This document shows, in pieces, positions 10,001 through 17,168 of a stretch of 64,000 nt of DNA. Each line of letters begins with the position of its first letter. Positions within the stretch are counted from its first letter, which is position 1. A model generated the notes under the pieces. It did no database searches. It saw only the letters and a list, made by a program, of their open reading frames with translations, and was not told the origin of the DNA. Position numbers and translations under genes: made by a program. Source of the stretch: Glaciihabitans sp. dw_435 (GTDB lineage: Bacteria > Actinomycetota > Actinomycetes > Actinomycetales > Microbacteriaceae). Where the stretch lies: contig NZ_JAAVUZ010000002.1 of the NCBI RefSeq assembly GCF_018449675.1, forward strand, positions 372,001-436,000. Reading direction: 5' to 3'.

Positions 10001-10083
10001 TCGTAGCCATCACCCAGGTACTGGCCGATCGTCTTCGCCTTGGCAGGCGACTCGACGATTACCAGCTTGTTCGTGCCGGGCAC
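7063..10083 (-). CDS. topA: DNA topoisomerase I (type IA)
   Basis: 1006 residues. Toprim domain from residue 5 (VIVESPAKAKTI) with the acidic DEDREGEAIAWH; active-site tyrosine near residue 323 in GFITYMRTDSPN. The C-terminal part has four repeated modules of the type 'FGPY' (KYGPYLEAP, RFGPYITE, KFGPYLKKG, RFGAYVTDG), as is usual in actinobacterial enzymes that lack zinc fingers, then a lysine/alanine/proline tail of about 100 residues made of AAK and PAK repeats. Relaxes negative supercoils. The start is a GTG with a good ribosome binding site (AAGAGGAG, 5 nt upstream of the start). Confidence 0.97.
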   Translation of the reverse strand: MPGTNKLVIVESPAKAKTIGQYLGDGYEVLASVGHIRDLVEPKNLPPELKKGSLGKFSVDVENGFEPYYVVSEEKKRTVADLKRALKDADEVYLATDEDREGEAIAWHLLQVLKPKVPVKRMVFHEITKDAINLAKENTRELDTALVDAQETRRILDRLYGYEISPVLWRKVGPGLSAGRVQSAATRLVVDRERERLAFIAAGYWDLTAHLTPGDNPTDFESRLVRINGTRVATGRDFDDTGKLRDRVVALDEASATVLATALAEDSVRMTVSSVESKPYTRRPAAPFTTSTMQQEAARKLRFSSRQTMSVAQSLYENGFITYMRTDSPNLSDQAITAARKQATLLYGADTIPEKPRYYTGKNKSAQEAHEAIRPSGETFRTPSELQSTLRGNEWKLYDLIWKRTVASQMSDAKGLTASVVITADRATGLLAETPAVASITAAEFVSTGTVITFRGFMAAYEESQDEDRNQVAEPSEAKLPPLKEGQVLTLVDVDAKGHETSPPPRYTEASLIKTLEELGIGRPSTYTATISTIVDRGYVTPRGSSLIPNWIAFSVVRLLEQYFSDLIEYQFTADMEADLDRIAGGEADRVEWLTGFYFGNETHRGLRTVIDNLGEIDAKDINSIKIADDITLRIGKYGPYLEAPGDDPETPRRINIPQDLAPDELTPAKARELIDAPVVGDRVIGLNPENGKQIVAKDGRFGPYITELEPEPEVDPEAVAKEAAEAAAAAEAAIVAAAAVAAGETPIKPKRKPAAKKGVAVKPRTASIFKSMDLATVDLDTALKLLSLPRVVGHDPETGEEILAQNGKFGPYLKKGADTRSLETEDQIFDIELQGAIDLYAQPKYGARKASSALKEFDADPVSGKPIRIKDGRFGAYVTDGVTNVTIPRGEQIEDIDFDRAVEMLADKRAKGPAKPRGKAPAKRAPAKRAPAKTPAAKTTTTKAAAAKSTTAKATTTKTTAAKSTAAKSALSKTVSATAAKAMTAKAPAARKPAAAKVAAPANEA

Positions 10084-10167
10084 GGTGCTCCTCTTGTTTA
10101 CGACAGTGAATGGCGGTGCAAAGTGCCACCGTCAGCGACACCATACACAGGTCAACCCGCGTTGCAC

Positions 10168-10557
10168 CTAATTCGATACCAGGTCCGGTGGTCCGGCTGC
10201 CGCGGCGGCCCGCAGACGAATTCCGAGGAAATCACGCTCCGCAACAACCGTGAGGACCAGTCCATCCGCCTCACACCGGTCGATTCGGGCATGGTTTGCA
10301 CCAGCTATTTCCTCAGCAATCGCACAGGGAACGCCCGGCAATCGACCCGACGCGACGTCGGCGGCGCCCAAGGCGGATGCATCGGCCGCGGCGATCACCG
10401 ACTGCCGAATACTCATACCTATATATAGGGGAAGAATTGTGGCCGTTAGGGCTGCGATCGCACCGACCACGGCAACCGCCAGAACTGCCGCAGCCCCCGT
10501 TTCGCGATCACGGGCTCCGCACGATCGCAGCGTCCGTTCTCCGATGTCTGCGCCCAC
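10168..10557 (-). CDS. Rv3654c family TadE-like pseudopilin-like protein
   Basis: 129 residues with one N-terminal hydrophobic helix preceded by RETGAAAVLAVAVVGAI, followed by a short periplasmic-type domain with a cysteine pair (PCAIAEE, IDRCEADG). This matches the TadE-like family found next to Tad secretion genes in Actinobacteria. The start is a GTG 3 nt after the stop of the upstream TadE gene. Last gene of the Tad operon, ending 84 nt before the topA start. Confidence 0.8.
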   Translation of the reverse strand: MGADIGERTLRSCGARDRETGAAAVLAVAVVGAIAALTATILPLYIGMSIRQSVIAAADASALGAADVASGRLPGVPCAIAEEIAGANHARIDRCEADGLVLTVVAERDFLGIRLRAAAAAGPPDLVSN

Positions 10558-10560
10558 GGG

Positions 10561-10935
10561 TCATCCACCCCCGTCCAGCGCACAGGCGGTCGCACGCACC
10601 GTGAGCAGCGAGACTAGCCCGGCACCCGCCGACGAGCGGGCCCGAGCGGTCACGCAGAGCAGGTCGCCGCGGTGCCGCACGGTGAAGCTGGCTCCCGCGA
10701 CCGCCTCAGCCAACCTCCCGGAGGCGTGGCCGGAGCCATCGCCGCGCGCCAACGACCGCGCCGCGTCCGCGGTGGCATCCTGCAGCCGCAACTGTTCACC
10801 TGCAACCTGCATGCATCCCAGCGCCGCGGCCAGAACCAGGATCACCGCGGGAATGACGGCAGCGAACTCGGCCGTGACGCTACCGCGTTCGCTGCCGCCG
10901 GTCGCCCGCAAGTTACGGCGAGTAGGTGAGCGCAT
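10561..10935 (-). CDS. TadE family pilus assembly protein
   Basis: 124 residues with the TadE N-terminal signature ERGSVTAEFAAVIPAVILVLAAALGC: a glycine, then a glutamate five residues into a hydrophobic helix, the typical prepilin-like arrangement. The reading frame overlaps the end of the DUF4244 gene by 23 nt; a TTG at 10911 just past that stop is an alternative start. TadE proteins are minor pilins or assembly factors of Flp pili. No prepilin peptidase is encoded in the window. Confidence 0.82.
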   Translation of the reverse strand: MRSPTRRNLRATGGSERGSVTAEFAAVIPAVILVLAAALGCMQVAGEQLRLQDATADAARSLARGDGSGHASGRLAEAVAGASFTVRHRGDLLCVTARARSSAGAGLVSLLTVRATACALDGGG

Positions 10936-11098
10936 TGCGCACCAGCTCGGTGAGGATGCCGCGGATCTCGTTCGAGCGCATGATCACCACCAGCAGCCCC
11001 GCGAACCCGACGGCCGCCATCGTGGCGATTGCGTACTCCGCCGTCGCCGCTCCTTCCTCGTCTCGTAACTGCCGGAAACGATCTCTCAGTCGTCTCAT
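10913..11098 (-). CDS. DUF4244 protein, putative Flp-type pilin
   Basis: 61 residues beginning MRRLRDRFRQLRDEEGAA, then TAEYAIATMAAVGFAGLLV, and ending RNALTYSP. The short leader, the glycine before the helix, the conserved glutamate (TAEY) and the single hydrophobic helix are the marks of Flp/DUF4244 pilins of Actinobacteria. It lies between the T2SSF gene and tadE, where the pilin is normally found. The gene was read directly because a longer, non-conserved frame covers it. Confidence 0.85.
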   Translation of the reverse strand: MRRLRDRFRQLRDEEGAATAEYAIATMAAVGFAGLLVVIMRSNEIRGILTELVRNALTYSP

Positions 11099-11258
11099 GG
11101 ATGCCTCGTTTTCTTTCTGCGTCGAAACGCGTCTCGGCGGCACGAGTACAACAAGCCTCGCCGCGCCCGGCCCTGCCGTGCGCGGAATGTGGCGATCTGT
11201 GGATGGCCGGTCTTCGACGGCGACTGTGGAGGGCTGGACGCACGGGCGAAACGGGTCC

Positions 11259-12233
11259 TCAGAACGAGCCCACTGTGCTGGTGACCACGGCCACCAGCAG
11301 AGGCAGCACACCGAGCACCATAAAGGCGGGCAGGATGCACAGGCCCAGGGGAAGCATGAGCCGCACCGCGAGCTGCGCTGCACGTTGCTGCACCTCGGCG
11401 CGGGCAGCCCGGCGGGCGTCGTCGGCCTCACTGCGCAAGAGTTCCGCCGCCGGCACTCCCGCGCGTTGGGACAGGTCGAGCACCTCGTCGATTCGTGCGG
11501 CCGATGGGTCTTCCACCAACCCGTACTGGGCGGTGCACCGTCGCACCAGCTCCCGGGCGCGATCGACCGGGCTTCCCCCGGAGACGGCGATAGCCACGAG
11601 GTCGAGGGTGAGTCCGGGCGTGAGATCCCGCGGTTGCGCCGACCGAACCAGCCGGCGATTCCACCCCGCGGCGGCCGCGAGCAGGCCGCCGCCCACGACG
11701 AGGCACACCAGTCCCACCGGGGTCGCGAAGAGCGTCGCGACGGTGTTGAATCCCAACACCATTCCGAACAGCACACCGATGACCGGCAGCACCATGACCA
11801 TGCGTGCCGTGGAGACCGGGGCGGAGAGGGCGACAGCGATGTCGCGTTGAGCTTCTGCAAGCGACCGCAGGGATCGGGCGAAGTCCCGCAGGGTCGGGGC
11901 CAGCGGCGCACCGGCCTCCGACGCCACGGCCCAGGCCGCGGCGAGTCCTCGCCAGGCACCGGCATCGCCGTCCGGACGGCCATCGGCGGCCGCCGCGATG
12001 GCATCGGGGATCGCCTGTCCGGATGCCACTGCCGCCGCAATCTGGCCGGCCGGGCCATCCGCTCGCAGGTATTCCCATGCGCCAGCCGGCGCAACACCCG
12101 CCCGCAGCAGAACCGCCAGACGCTGCACAACGGACGCGACTGCCGCAATGTCGGGTGCCCGCGCGCGCGACCGGGCTCGCCACTTGAAACGTGGCCGCTC
12201 GCGTCCCCTCGCGCGAGTCGCGGCGCCGGTCAC
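11259..12233 (-). CDS. type II secretion system F family protein (TadB/TadC-like)
   Basis: 324 residues with a GspF-type core (about residues 150-290: RDIAVALSAPVSTARMVM followed by several hydrophobic helices) and C-terminal membrane helices ending LPLLVAVVTSTVGSF. Forms the inner-membrane platform of the Tad machine. The GTG start overlaps the ATPase stop by 4 nt (GTGA), which fixes the start well. Actinobacterial Tad loci usually carry two such proteins, TadB and TadC; here only one is present. Confidence 0.88.
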   Translation of the reverse strand: MTGAATRARGRERPRFKWRARSRARAPDIAAVASVVQRLAVLLRAGVAPAGAWEYLRADGPAGQIAAAVASGQAIPDAIAAAADGRPDGDAGAWRGLAAAWAVASEAGAPLAPTLRDFARSLRSLAEAQRDIAVALSAPVSTARMVMVLPVIGVLFGMVLGFNTVATLFATPVGLVCLVVGGGLLAAAAGWNRRLVRSAQPRDLTPGLTLDLVAIAVSGGSPVDRARELVRRCTAQYGLVEDPSAARIDEVLDLSQRAGVPAAELLRSEADDARRAARAEVQQRAAQLAVRLMLPLGLCILPAFMVLGVLPLLVAVVTSTVGSF

Positions 12234-13429
12234 GCCGCCTCCACGGTCAATCGATCATGGCGATCGAGGGCGAACCGCCCCATCTGGGCAAGCCGACGTT
12301 GCGTACCCACGCGTTCCAGGTGCAGCACGGTGCCGATCGCGCTCACCGTCTGGCGGGCAATCGCCACGGCGGACATGCCTGCGAGGGCGCCGAGTGCCTC
12401 CAGCCGGGCGGGAACGTCTTCGAGCGAGTTCGCGTGCAGGGTTCCCGCGCCGCCGTCGTGCCCGGTGTTGAGCGCGGCGAGGAGCTCGCGAATTTCGGCG
12501 CCGCGGCACTCCCCCAGCACAAGTCGGTCGGGCCGCATTCGAAGTGCCTCGCGCACGAGACGTTCGAGGCCCAGCGCACCCGCTCCTTCGAGGTTGGCCT
12601 GCCGCGCCTCGAGCGACACGAAGTGCGGATGGGTGACCCGAAGTTCGCCGACATCCTCGATTGCGACGATGCGTTCGGTCGAGGAGGCTCCACACAGCAT
12701 CGCCGACAAAAACGTCGTCTTACCGCTACCGCCGGCACCGGTGATCAGCATATTTTCTCGCCGGGAAATGAGCTCCTCGATGGTGCCCCGTGCGAAAGAC
12801 CCGAAGAAGCCGACGCCGTCTAGCGTGTCCATGGTGATGATCTGCACGCGAGGGAGGCGTATCGACAGCAGGGTTCCTGCCGGCGAGATGGGAGGGAGCA
12901 CCGCGTGCACGCGGATGCCGTCATCCAGCCGGGCATCGACGCACGGGGTTGCTTCGTCGATGTGACGGCCACCCCGCGACATCAGCCGCACGGCCAACGC
13001 GCGCAATTGCGCCTCGTCCAGCGCAAGGTCGGGCACTGGACTCAGTCCCTCTCCCCTGTCCACCCACACGCCGGCGCCACCGTTGATGAAGACGTCGGTA
13101 ACGCTGGCGTCCGCGACAAGGTGGGCGACCGGTCCGAATTCGGACGGGTACTCCCCGCCGAGAGTTCGACGCGGAAGATCGGATGGCGCAGCGTCTGGGT
13201 CACGAACAGATGCGGCCTGCGGGAGGTCAGCATCGACAAGGTGAAGCGTGGCCGTCGGATCTCGACGGGGCTTCTCGCGAACCGCGACGAACCTTTCGTC
13301 GCGCCGCGCCGCGAGCTGGATGACGGGAGCGATTGCGCGCGATTCATCGATCATGCGACGACGGTAGGTCTCCGGTGTCACCACCGGATCGCGATCGATG
13401 AATCTGGGTAAACGGGAAATTCGTGTCAC
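12230..13429 (-). CDS. TadA/CpaF family secretion ATPase
   Basis: 399 residues. Walker A GAGGSGKTT, Asp box ERIVAIEDVGEL, Walker B region PDRLVLGECRGAE and His box TGHDGGAGTLHANS are clear, giving a complete type II/IV secretion ATPase that drives pilus assembly from the cytoplasm. The first 70 residues are poorly conserved in appearance; GTG at 13429 is used here and ATG at 13354 is an alternative. First gene of the Tad operon. No CpaE/Ssd-type ATPase precedes it, and the RidA gene diverges upstream. Confidence 0.93.
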   Translation of the reverse strand: MTRISRLPRFIDRDPVVTPETYRRRMIDESRAIAPVIQLAARRDERFVAVREKPRRDPTATLHLVDADLPQAASVRDPDAAPSDLPRRTLGGEYPSEFGPVAHLVADASVTDVFINGGAGVWVDRGEGLSPVPDLALDEAQLRALAVRLMSRGGRHIDEATPCVDARLDDGIRVHAVLPPISPAGTLLSIRLPRVQIITMDTLDGVGFFGSFARGTIEELISRRENMLITGAGGSGKTTFLSAMLCGASSTERIVAIEDVGELRVTHPHFVSLEARQANLEGAGALGLERLVREALRMRPDRLVLGECRGAEIRELLAALNTGHDGGAGTLHANSLEDVPARLEALGALAGMSAVAIARQTVSAIGTVLHLERVGTQRRLAQMGRFALDRHDRLTVEAA

Positions 13430-13510
13430 TCTGTGGAGGACACGAGCCAGCCTGTTGTTACCTGGTCGCGGTCCTTCCGGCGGAGCGCTCGCGGGGATAC
13501 CGTCGGGCGT

Positions 13511-13894
13511 ATGGCAAAGCAGATAATCATGACCGCCAACGCGCCGAGTTCGTCGCTCTACAGCCAGGGCGTCAAGGTCGGATCGACGGTATATGTCTCG
13601 GGAATGACCGGAGTTGACCCTGCGACCTCAGAGCTGGCAGGCCCCACGATTGAGCAACAGACGACGCAGGCCCTGCGCAACTGCGAGGCGATCCTCAGAG
13701 CGGGCGGTGGTTCGCTGGATGACGTGGTGCAGGTCACCGTGCTCCTGGCGCACCCCGACGACTTCGCCGGGATGAACGAGAGCTACGCAACGATATTTCC
13801 CTCGGAGCAACCCACCCGCGCGGTCACCAAACTCGGCGTGGATCTGCCGAACGTTCTTGTGTCGGTCATGATGACCGCACATCTTGGTGACTAA
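13511..13894 (+). CDS. RidA/YjgF family protein (enamine/imine deaminase-like)
   Basis: 127 residues from MAKQIIMTANAP. The RidA fold motifs are visible: YSQGVKVGSTVYVSGMTG, QTTQALRNCEAIL, VVQVTVLLAHPDDF, NESYATIF and PTRAVTKLGVDLP. The family removes reactive enamine intermediates, but this copy lacks the standard C-terminal arginine motif in canonical form (it has TRAVTK, with the arginine). An upstream in-frame extension of 26 codons is not RidA-like, so ATG 13511 is chosen. Convergent with the lipoprotein gene at 13906, with only 11 bp between them and no visible terminator. Confidence 0.88.
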   Translation: MAKQIIMTANAPSSSLYSQGVKVGSTVYVSGMTGVDPATSELAGPTIEQQTTQALRNCEAILRAGGGSLDDVVQVTVLLAHPDDFAGMNESYATIFPSEQPTRAVTKLGVDLPNVLVSVMMTAHLGD

Positions 13895-13905
13895 GAGACG
13901 GGGAG

Positions 13906-14736
13906 TTACTGCTCCTGGATGGAGACGCCGTCCGTTGCGGCCGAGGACGCACCGCAGGTGATCGACTGGGCGCCGACCACGATGGGATCGGTGGCCGCGA
14001 GCTTGGTGCCGAGCGTCGTCGTTGCTCCGTTGCTCGCGAGCTTGCCGTTGGCGCTGAGGTTGATCACCGTTTGCGTCACGGTGTAGGTCCTGCCGGTCGC
14101 CGTGGCCTGCAGTCCCACGATTTCGGTGCCCTGGTCCGTCGTGATGCAGCCAACGCCGGTGCCATTGCCGCGAAGGTTCTCCATGTCGAAGGTGTACGCC
14201 TCGCCGCCCGGGTTCAGGGGCTGGACGAAGTTGCATCCGACCAGCACGTGGAGATACGCGCCACGACCGTCGTCGGCGAGGGAGATGATCCGTCCGCCGA
14301 CCATTTTCGCCAGGAATGCGTGGCGTCCGCCGGGCGACGCCGAGTTGACCTCGTACGAGAACATCGCACCCGAGGCGGTCGTCACGCCGAATCGCACGGG
14401 CCCACCGTCATCCGTCGCCCACAAGACGTCCTTTTTTCCGTCGCCATCGACGTCAATCACCTTGCGGGCAACGGCGTCCGCGGGCATCGAGGTGGCGGGA
14501 GTGGGGGCGCATCCGGACGACGCGGTGGTCGTGGTTCCGGGATTAGAGGTGGAGGTACTGGCGGAGGGAGTGTCGGTCGCCGTCGTCGTTGACGGGTGTG
14601 ACGCGCTCGGCTGGGTGACCGAGGCGCTTGCGTCGGGAGTGGTGGAGGCGGACGTGGACGAGCATCCCGCCAGTCCTACCGTCGTCGCCGCAACGAACAC
14701 CAGAAGAATCACCCGGGAACGTGAGAGGACTGTCAT
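13906..14736 (-). CDS. putative lipoprotein with Ser/Thr-rich linker
   Basis: 276 residues from MTVLSRSRVILLVFVAA, with a hydrophobic signal segment ending in the lipobox LAGC (about residue 24). A Ser/Thr/Pro-rich stretch of about 55 residues follows, then a soluble domain containing DVDGDGKKDVLWATDD, which resembles a calcium-binding FG-GAP/VCBS-type DxDxDG element, and LVGCNF and GCITTDQG with cysteines. The frame extends upstream to 14922 without signal-like sequence, so the ATG just before the signal peptide is chosen. A cell-surface protein of unknown role. Confidence 0.75.
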   Translation of the reverse strand: MTVLSRSRVILLVFVAATTVGLAGCSSTSASTTPDASASVTQPSASHPSTTTATDTPSASTSTSNPGTTTTASSGCAPTPATSMPADAVARKVIDVDGDGKKDVLWATDDGGPVRFGVTTASGAMFSYEVNSASPGGRHAFLAKMVGGRIISLADDGRGAYLHVLVGCNFVQPLNPGGEAYTFDMENLRGNGTGVGCITTDQGTEIVGLQATATGRTYTVTQTVINLSANGKLASNGATTTLGTKLAATDPIVVGAQSITCGASSAATDGVSIQEQ

Positions 14737-15092
14737 GCACTTAGCCTCGCATCCGATGCTGCGTAGAGCTGGCGAGAGTGCCGGACGTTGGCTGGCACCC
14801 TGCTGAATGCGAGTGGATGTCACGGCCCGCGGCTTAACGAGAGGGGCGGCGCCTATTGGGGGGAACAGGCGCCGCCACAGCGGCGTCGGATTGGGGGGAA
14901 TCGCTTGACGCCGCGTCGTCAAATTTGCATTTGACGGGTTCGATAGTACCCCTAAAGGAGGACGCGGTGCCAGATGTTTGCACCACGGATATTGCGGATT
15001 CGAAGCCCACTTTCAGGCTCGGTCTAGGATCGGATTATTCAACGAGGAATCGTGCACTTTTGAGGCACGGAGCGAGACAAACAAGGATGACA
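14737..15092. promoter_or_regulatory. acs upstream region with palindrome and hairpin
   Basis: This 356-bp stretch separates the divergent lipoprotein and acs genes. It holds (1) an inverted repeat GGCGGCGCC (14845-14853) / GGCGCCGCC (14868-14876), whose loop contains TTGGGGGGAA; (2) a second TTGGGGGGAA at 14891-14900; (3) the palindrome GTCAAAT-TTGC-ATTTGAC at 14918-14935; and (4) a strong ribosome binding site AAAGGAGG (14954-14961) placed 5 nt before a GTG (14967) in frame with acs. The palindrome looks like a regulator site; no matching regulator gene is adjacent. Confidence 0.5.
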
Positions 15093-17057
15093 ATGCCCAC
15101 GAATTCGATTGACAGCCTGCTACGCGAGACCCGGCGATTTGCGCCCGCAGAGGACTTCAGTTCGAACTCCGTGACTCCCCCGGACATCTACGACCGGGCC
15201 GCGGAAGACCGCGTTGGCTTCTGGGCCGACACCGCCCGCGAACTCCTGCACTGGCACTCCCCCTTCACAGAGACCCTCGACTGGTCAAATCCCCCATTTG
15301 CGAAATGGTTCGCCGACGGCAGCATCAACGTCGCTTATAACTGTCTTGACCGGCACGTGATCGCCGGCAATGGCGATCGCGTCGCACTGTATTGGGAGGG
15401 CGAAAATGGCGATACCGCGCGCATCACCTACGCGGAACTGACCGGGGAGGTCAAGAAGGCCGCGAATCTGCTCACCTCGCTCGGGGTGCAGCAGGGTGAT
15501 CGCGTTGCCATCTATCTGCCGGTGATTCCCGAGGCCGTCATCGCCATGCTCGCGGTTGCCCGCATCGGCGCGGTGCACTCGGTCGTGTTTGGAGGCTTCA
15601 GCTCGGAGAGCCTTCGCTCGCGCATCGATGACGCCAGCGCCAAGCTCGTGATCACCGCGGACGGCGGATGGCGCAAGGGCAAGGTCTTCCCGCTCAAGGC
15701 GGCGGTCGACGGGGCGCTGGCGAACGGCACCTCCACCGTCGAGCACGTACTCGTCGTGCAGCGCGGACACAACGATGTCGAGTGGACCGAGGGTCGCGAC
15801 CTCTGGTGGCACGACGAGATCGTCGCAATGGACGCCGATCACGAGGCGCAGGGGTTCGAGGCGGAAAATCCGCTCTTCATCCTCTACACCTCGGGCACAA
15901 CCGGTAAGCCCAAGGGCATCCTGCACACCAGCGGCGGCTACCTGACCCAGGTCGCGTTCACGCACAAGCACGTGTTCGACCTGCACCCGGAGACCGACGT
16001 GTACTGGTGCACGGCCGACGTGGGCTGGATCACCGGTCACAGCTACGTCGTCTACGGTCCGCTGGCCAACGGTGCGACCCAGGTGCTGTACGAGGGAACC
16101 CCGGACACCCCGCACCAGGGACGCTGGTGGGAGATCGTGCAAAAGTACGGCGTCACGATCTTCTACACGGCACCGACGGCGATCCGCTCGTTCATGAAGA
16201 TCGGACGGCAGATTCCGCAGCAGTTCGACCTGTCGAGCCTGCGCCTGCTCGGGTCGGTGGGCGAGCCGATTAACCCGGAGGCGTGGATCTGGTACCGCGA
16301 CATCATCGGCGGCGGCGAGACGCCCATCGTCGACACGTGGTGGCAGACGGAGACCGGCGCGATCATGATCTCGGCCCTGCCCGGGTTGACGACGCTGAAG
16401 CCGGGTTCGGCGCAGGTTCCCATCCCGGGAATCAAGATCGACATCCTCGGTGAGGATGGCACGCGGGTAGACCCGCCGCACGGAGGACTGCTCGTCGTCT
16501 CCGAGCCGTGGCCGTCGATGTTGCGCGGCATCTGGAATGACCCCGACCGCTTCATCGAGACGTACTGGTCGAAGTTCTCCACGCCCGAGAAGTACAAGTA
16601 CTTCGCCGGCGATGGCGCCCACGTCGATACCGACGGTGACATCGTGCTGCTCGGACGTGTCGACGACGTGATGAACGTCTCCGGTCACCGCCTCTCGACC
16701 CAGGAGATCGAATCGGCCCTCGTGTCCCACCCGATCGTGGCCGAGGCGGCCGTCGTGGGAGCCGAAGACGAAGCCACCGGCCAGGCAGTGGTGGCATTTG
16801 TCATCATCAAGTCGAACCAGCAGGACGCCCAGACGGCAACGGAGGCAAGCGCGCTCCTGCGCCAGCACGTGTCCGAGCAGATCGGCGCGATCGCGAGGCC
16901 CCGCCAGGTCTTCATCGTCGCCGAGCTTCCCAAGACCCGGTCGGGCAAGATCATGCGGCGGCTGCTGCAGGATGTCGCGGAGGGACGCGAAATCGGCGAC
17001 ACCACGACTCTTGCCGACACCTCCGTTATGCAGATCATCAGCGACAAGCTCAAGTAG
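15093..17057 (+). CDS. acs: acetyl-CoA synthetase (acetate-CoA ligase)
   Basis: 654 residues from [10 protein letters not shown] with AAGGA 5 nt upstream. A full-length ANL-family enzyme: AMP-binding motif [11 protein letters not shown], the acetate pocket region [30 protein letters not shown], and the C-terminal [11 protein letters not shown] whose lysine (about residue 618) is the usual acetylation site. Makes acetyl-CoA from acetate, ATP and CoA. A GTG at 14967 with a stronger ribosome binding site would add 42 residues not typical of the family. In Mycobacterium acs also lies between the Tad genes and ponA2. Confidence 0.95.
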   Translation: MPTNSIDSLLRETRRFAPAEDFSSNSVTPPDIYDRAAEDRVGFWADTARELLHWHSPFTETLDWSNPPFAKWFADGSINVAYNCLDRHVIAGNGDRVALYWEGENGDTARITYAELTGEVKKAANLLTSLGVQQGDRVAIYLPVIPEAVIAMLAVARIGAVHSVVFGGFSSESLRSRIDDASAKLVITADGGWRKGKVFPLKAAVDGALANGTSTVEHVLVVQRGHNDVEWTEGRDLWWHDEIVAMDADHEAQGFEAENPLFILYTSGTTGKPKGILHTSGGYLTQVAFTHKHVFDLHPETDVYWCTADVGWITGHSYVVYGPLANGATQVLYEGTPDTPHQGRWWEIVQKYGVTIFYTAPTAIRSFMKIGRQIPQQFDLSSLRLLGSVGEPINPEAWIWYRDIIGGGETPIVDTWWQTETGAIMISALPGLTTLKPGSAQVPIPGIKIDILGEDGTRVDPPHGGLLVVSEPWPSMLRGIWNDPDRFIETYWSKFSTPEKYKYFAGDGAHVDTDGDIVLLGRVDDVMNVSGHRLSTQEIESALVSHPIVAEAAVVGAEDEATGQAVVAFVIIKSNQQDAQTATEASALLRQHVSEQIGAIARPRQVFIVAELPKTRSGKIMRRLLQDVAEGREIGDTTTLADTSVMQIISDKLK

Positions 17058-17133
17058 CCCCGGAAGCCGGCCGAGGGGCGGGGCCGACTACGTAAAGGAC
17101 GGAGACACACCCCTCGGTTCGGCACCCAGCGAC

Positions 17134-17152
17134 GGGGAAACGCGCGTTCCCC
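17134..17152. promoter_or_regulatory. near-palindromic element before the first PBP gene
   Basis: GGGGAA at 17134-17139 and TTCCCC at 17147-17152 flank ACGCGCG, forming a near-perfect inverted repeat 16 bp upstream of the PBP start at 17169. It may be an operator or a hairpin that affects translation. No thymine run follows, so it is not a typical terminator. Confidence 0.25.
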
Positions 17153-17168
17153 GGGTTACCGTCGGTCC

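Noticed and set aside
10926-12965. 679-codon plus-strand frame across the Tad operon
   Set aside because: Antisense to TadA, GspF and DUF4244, which have clear motifs; the frame is Arg/Ser-rich and without any family signature.
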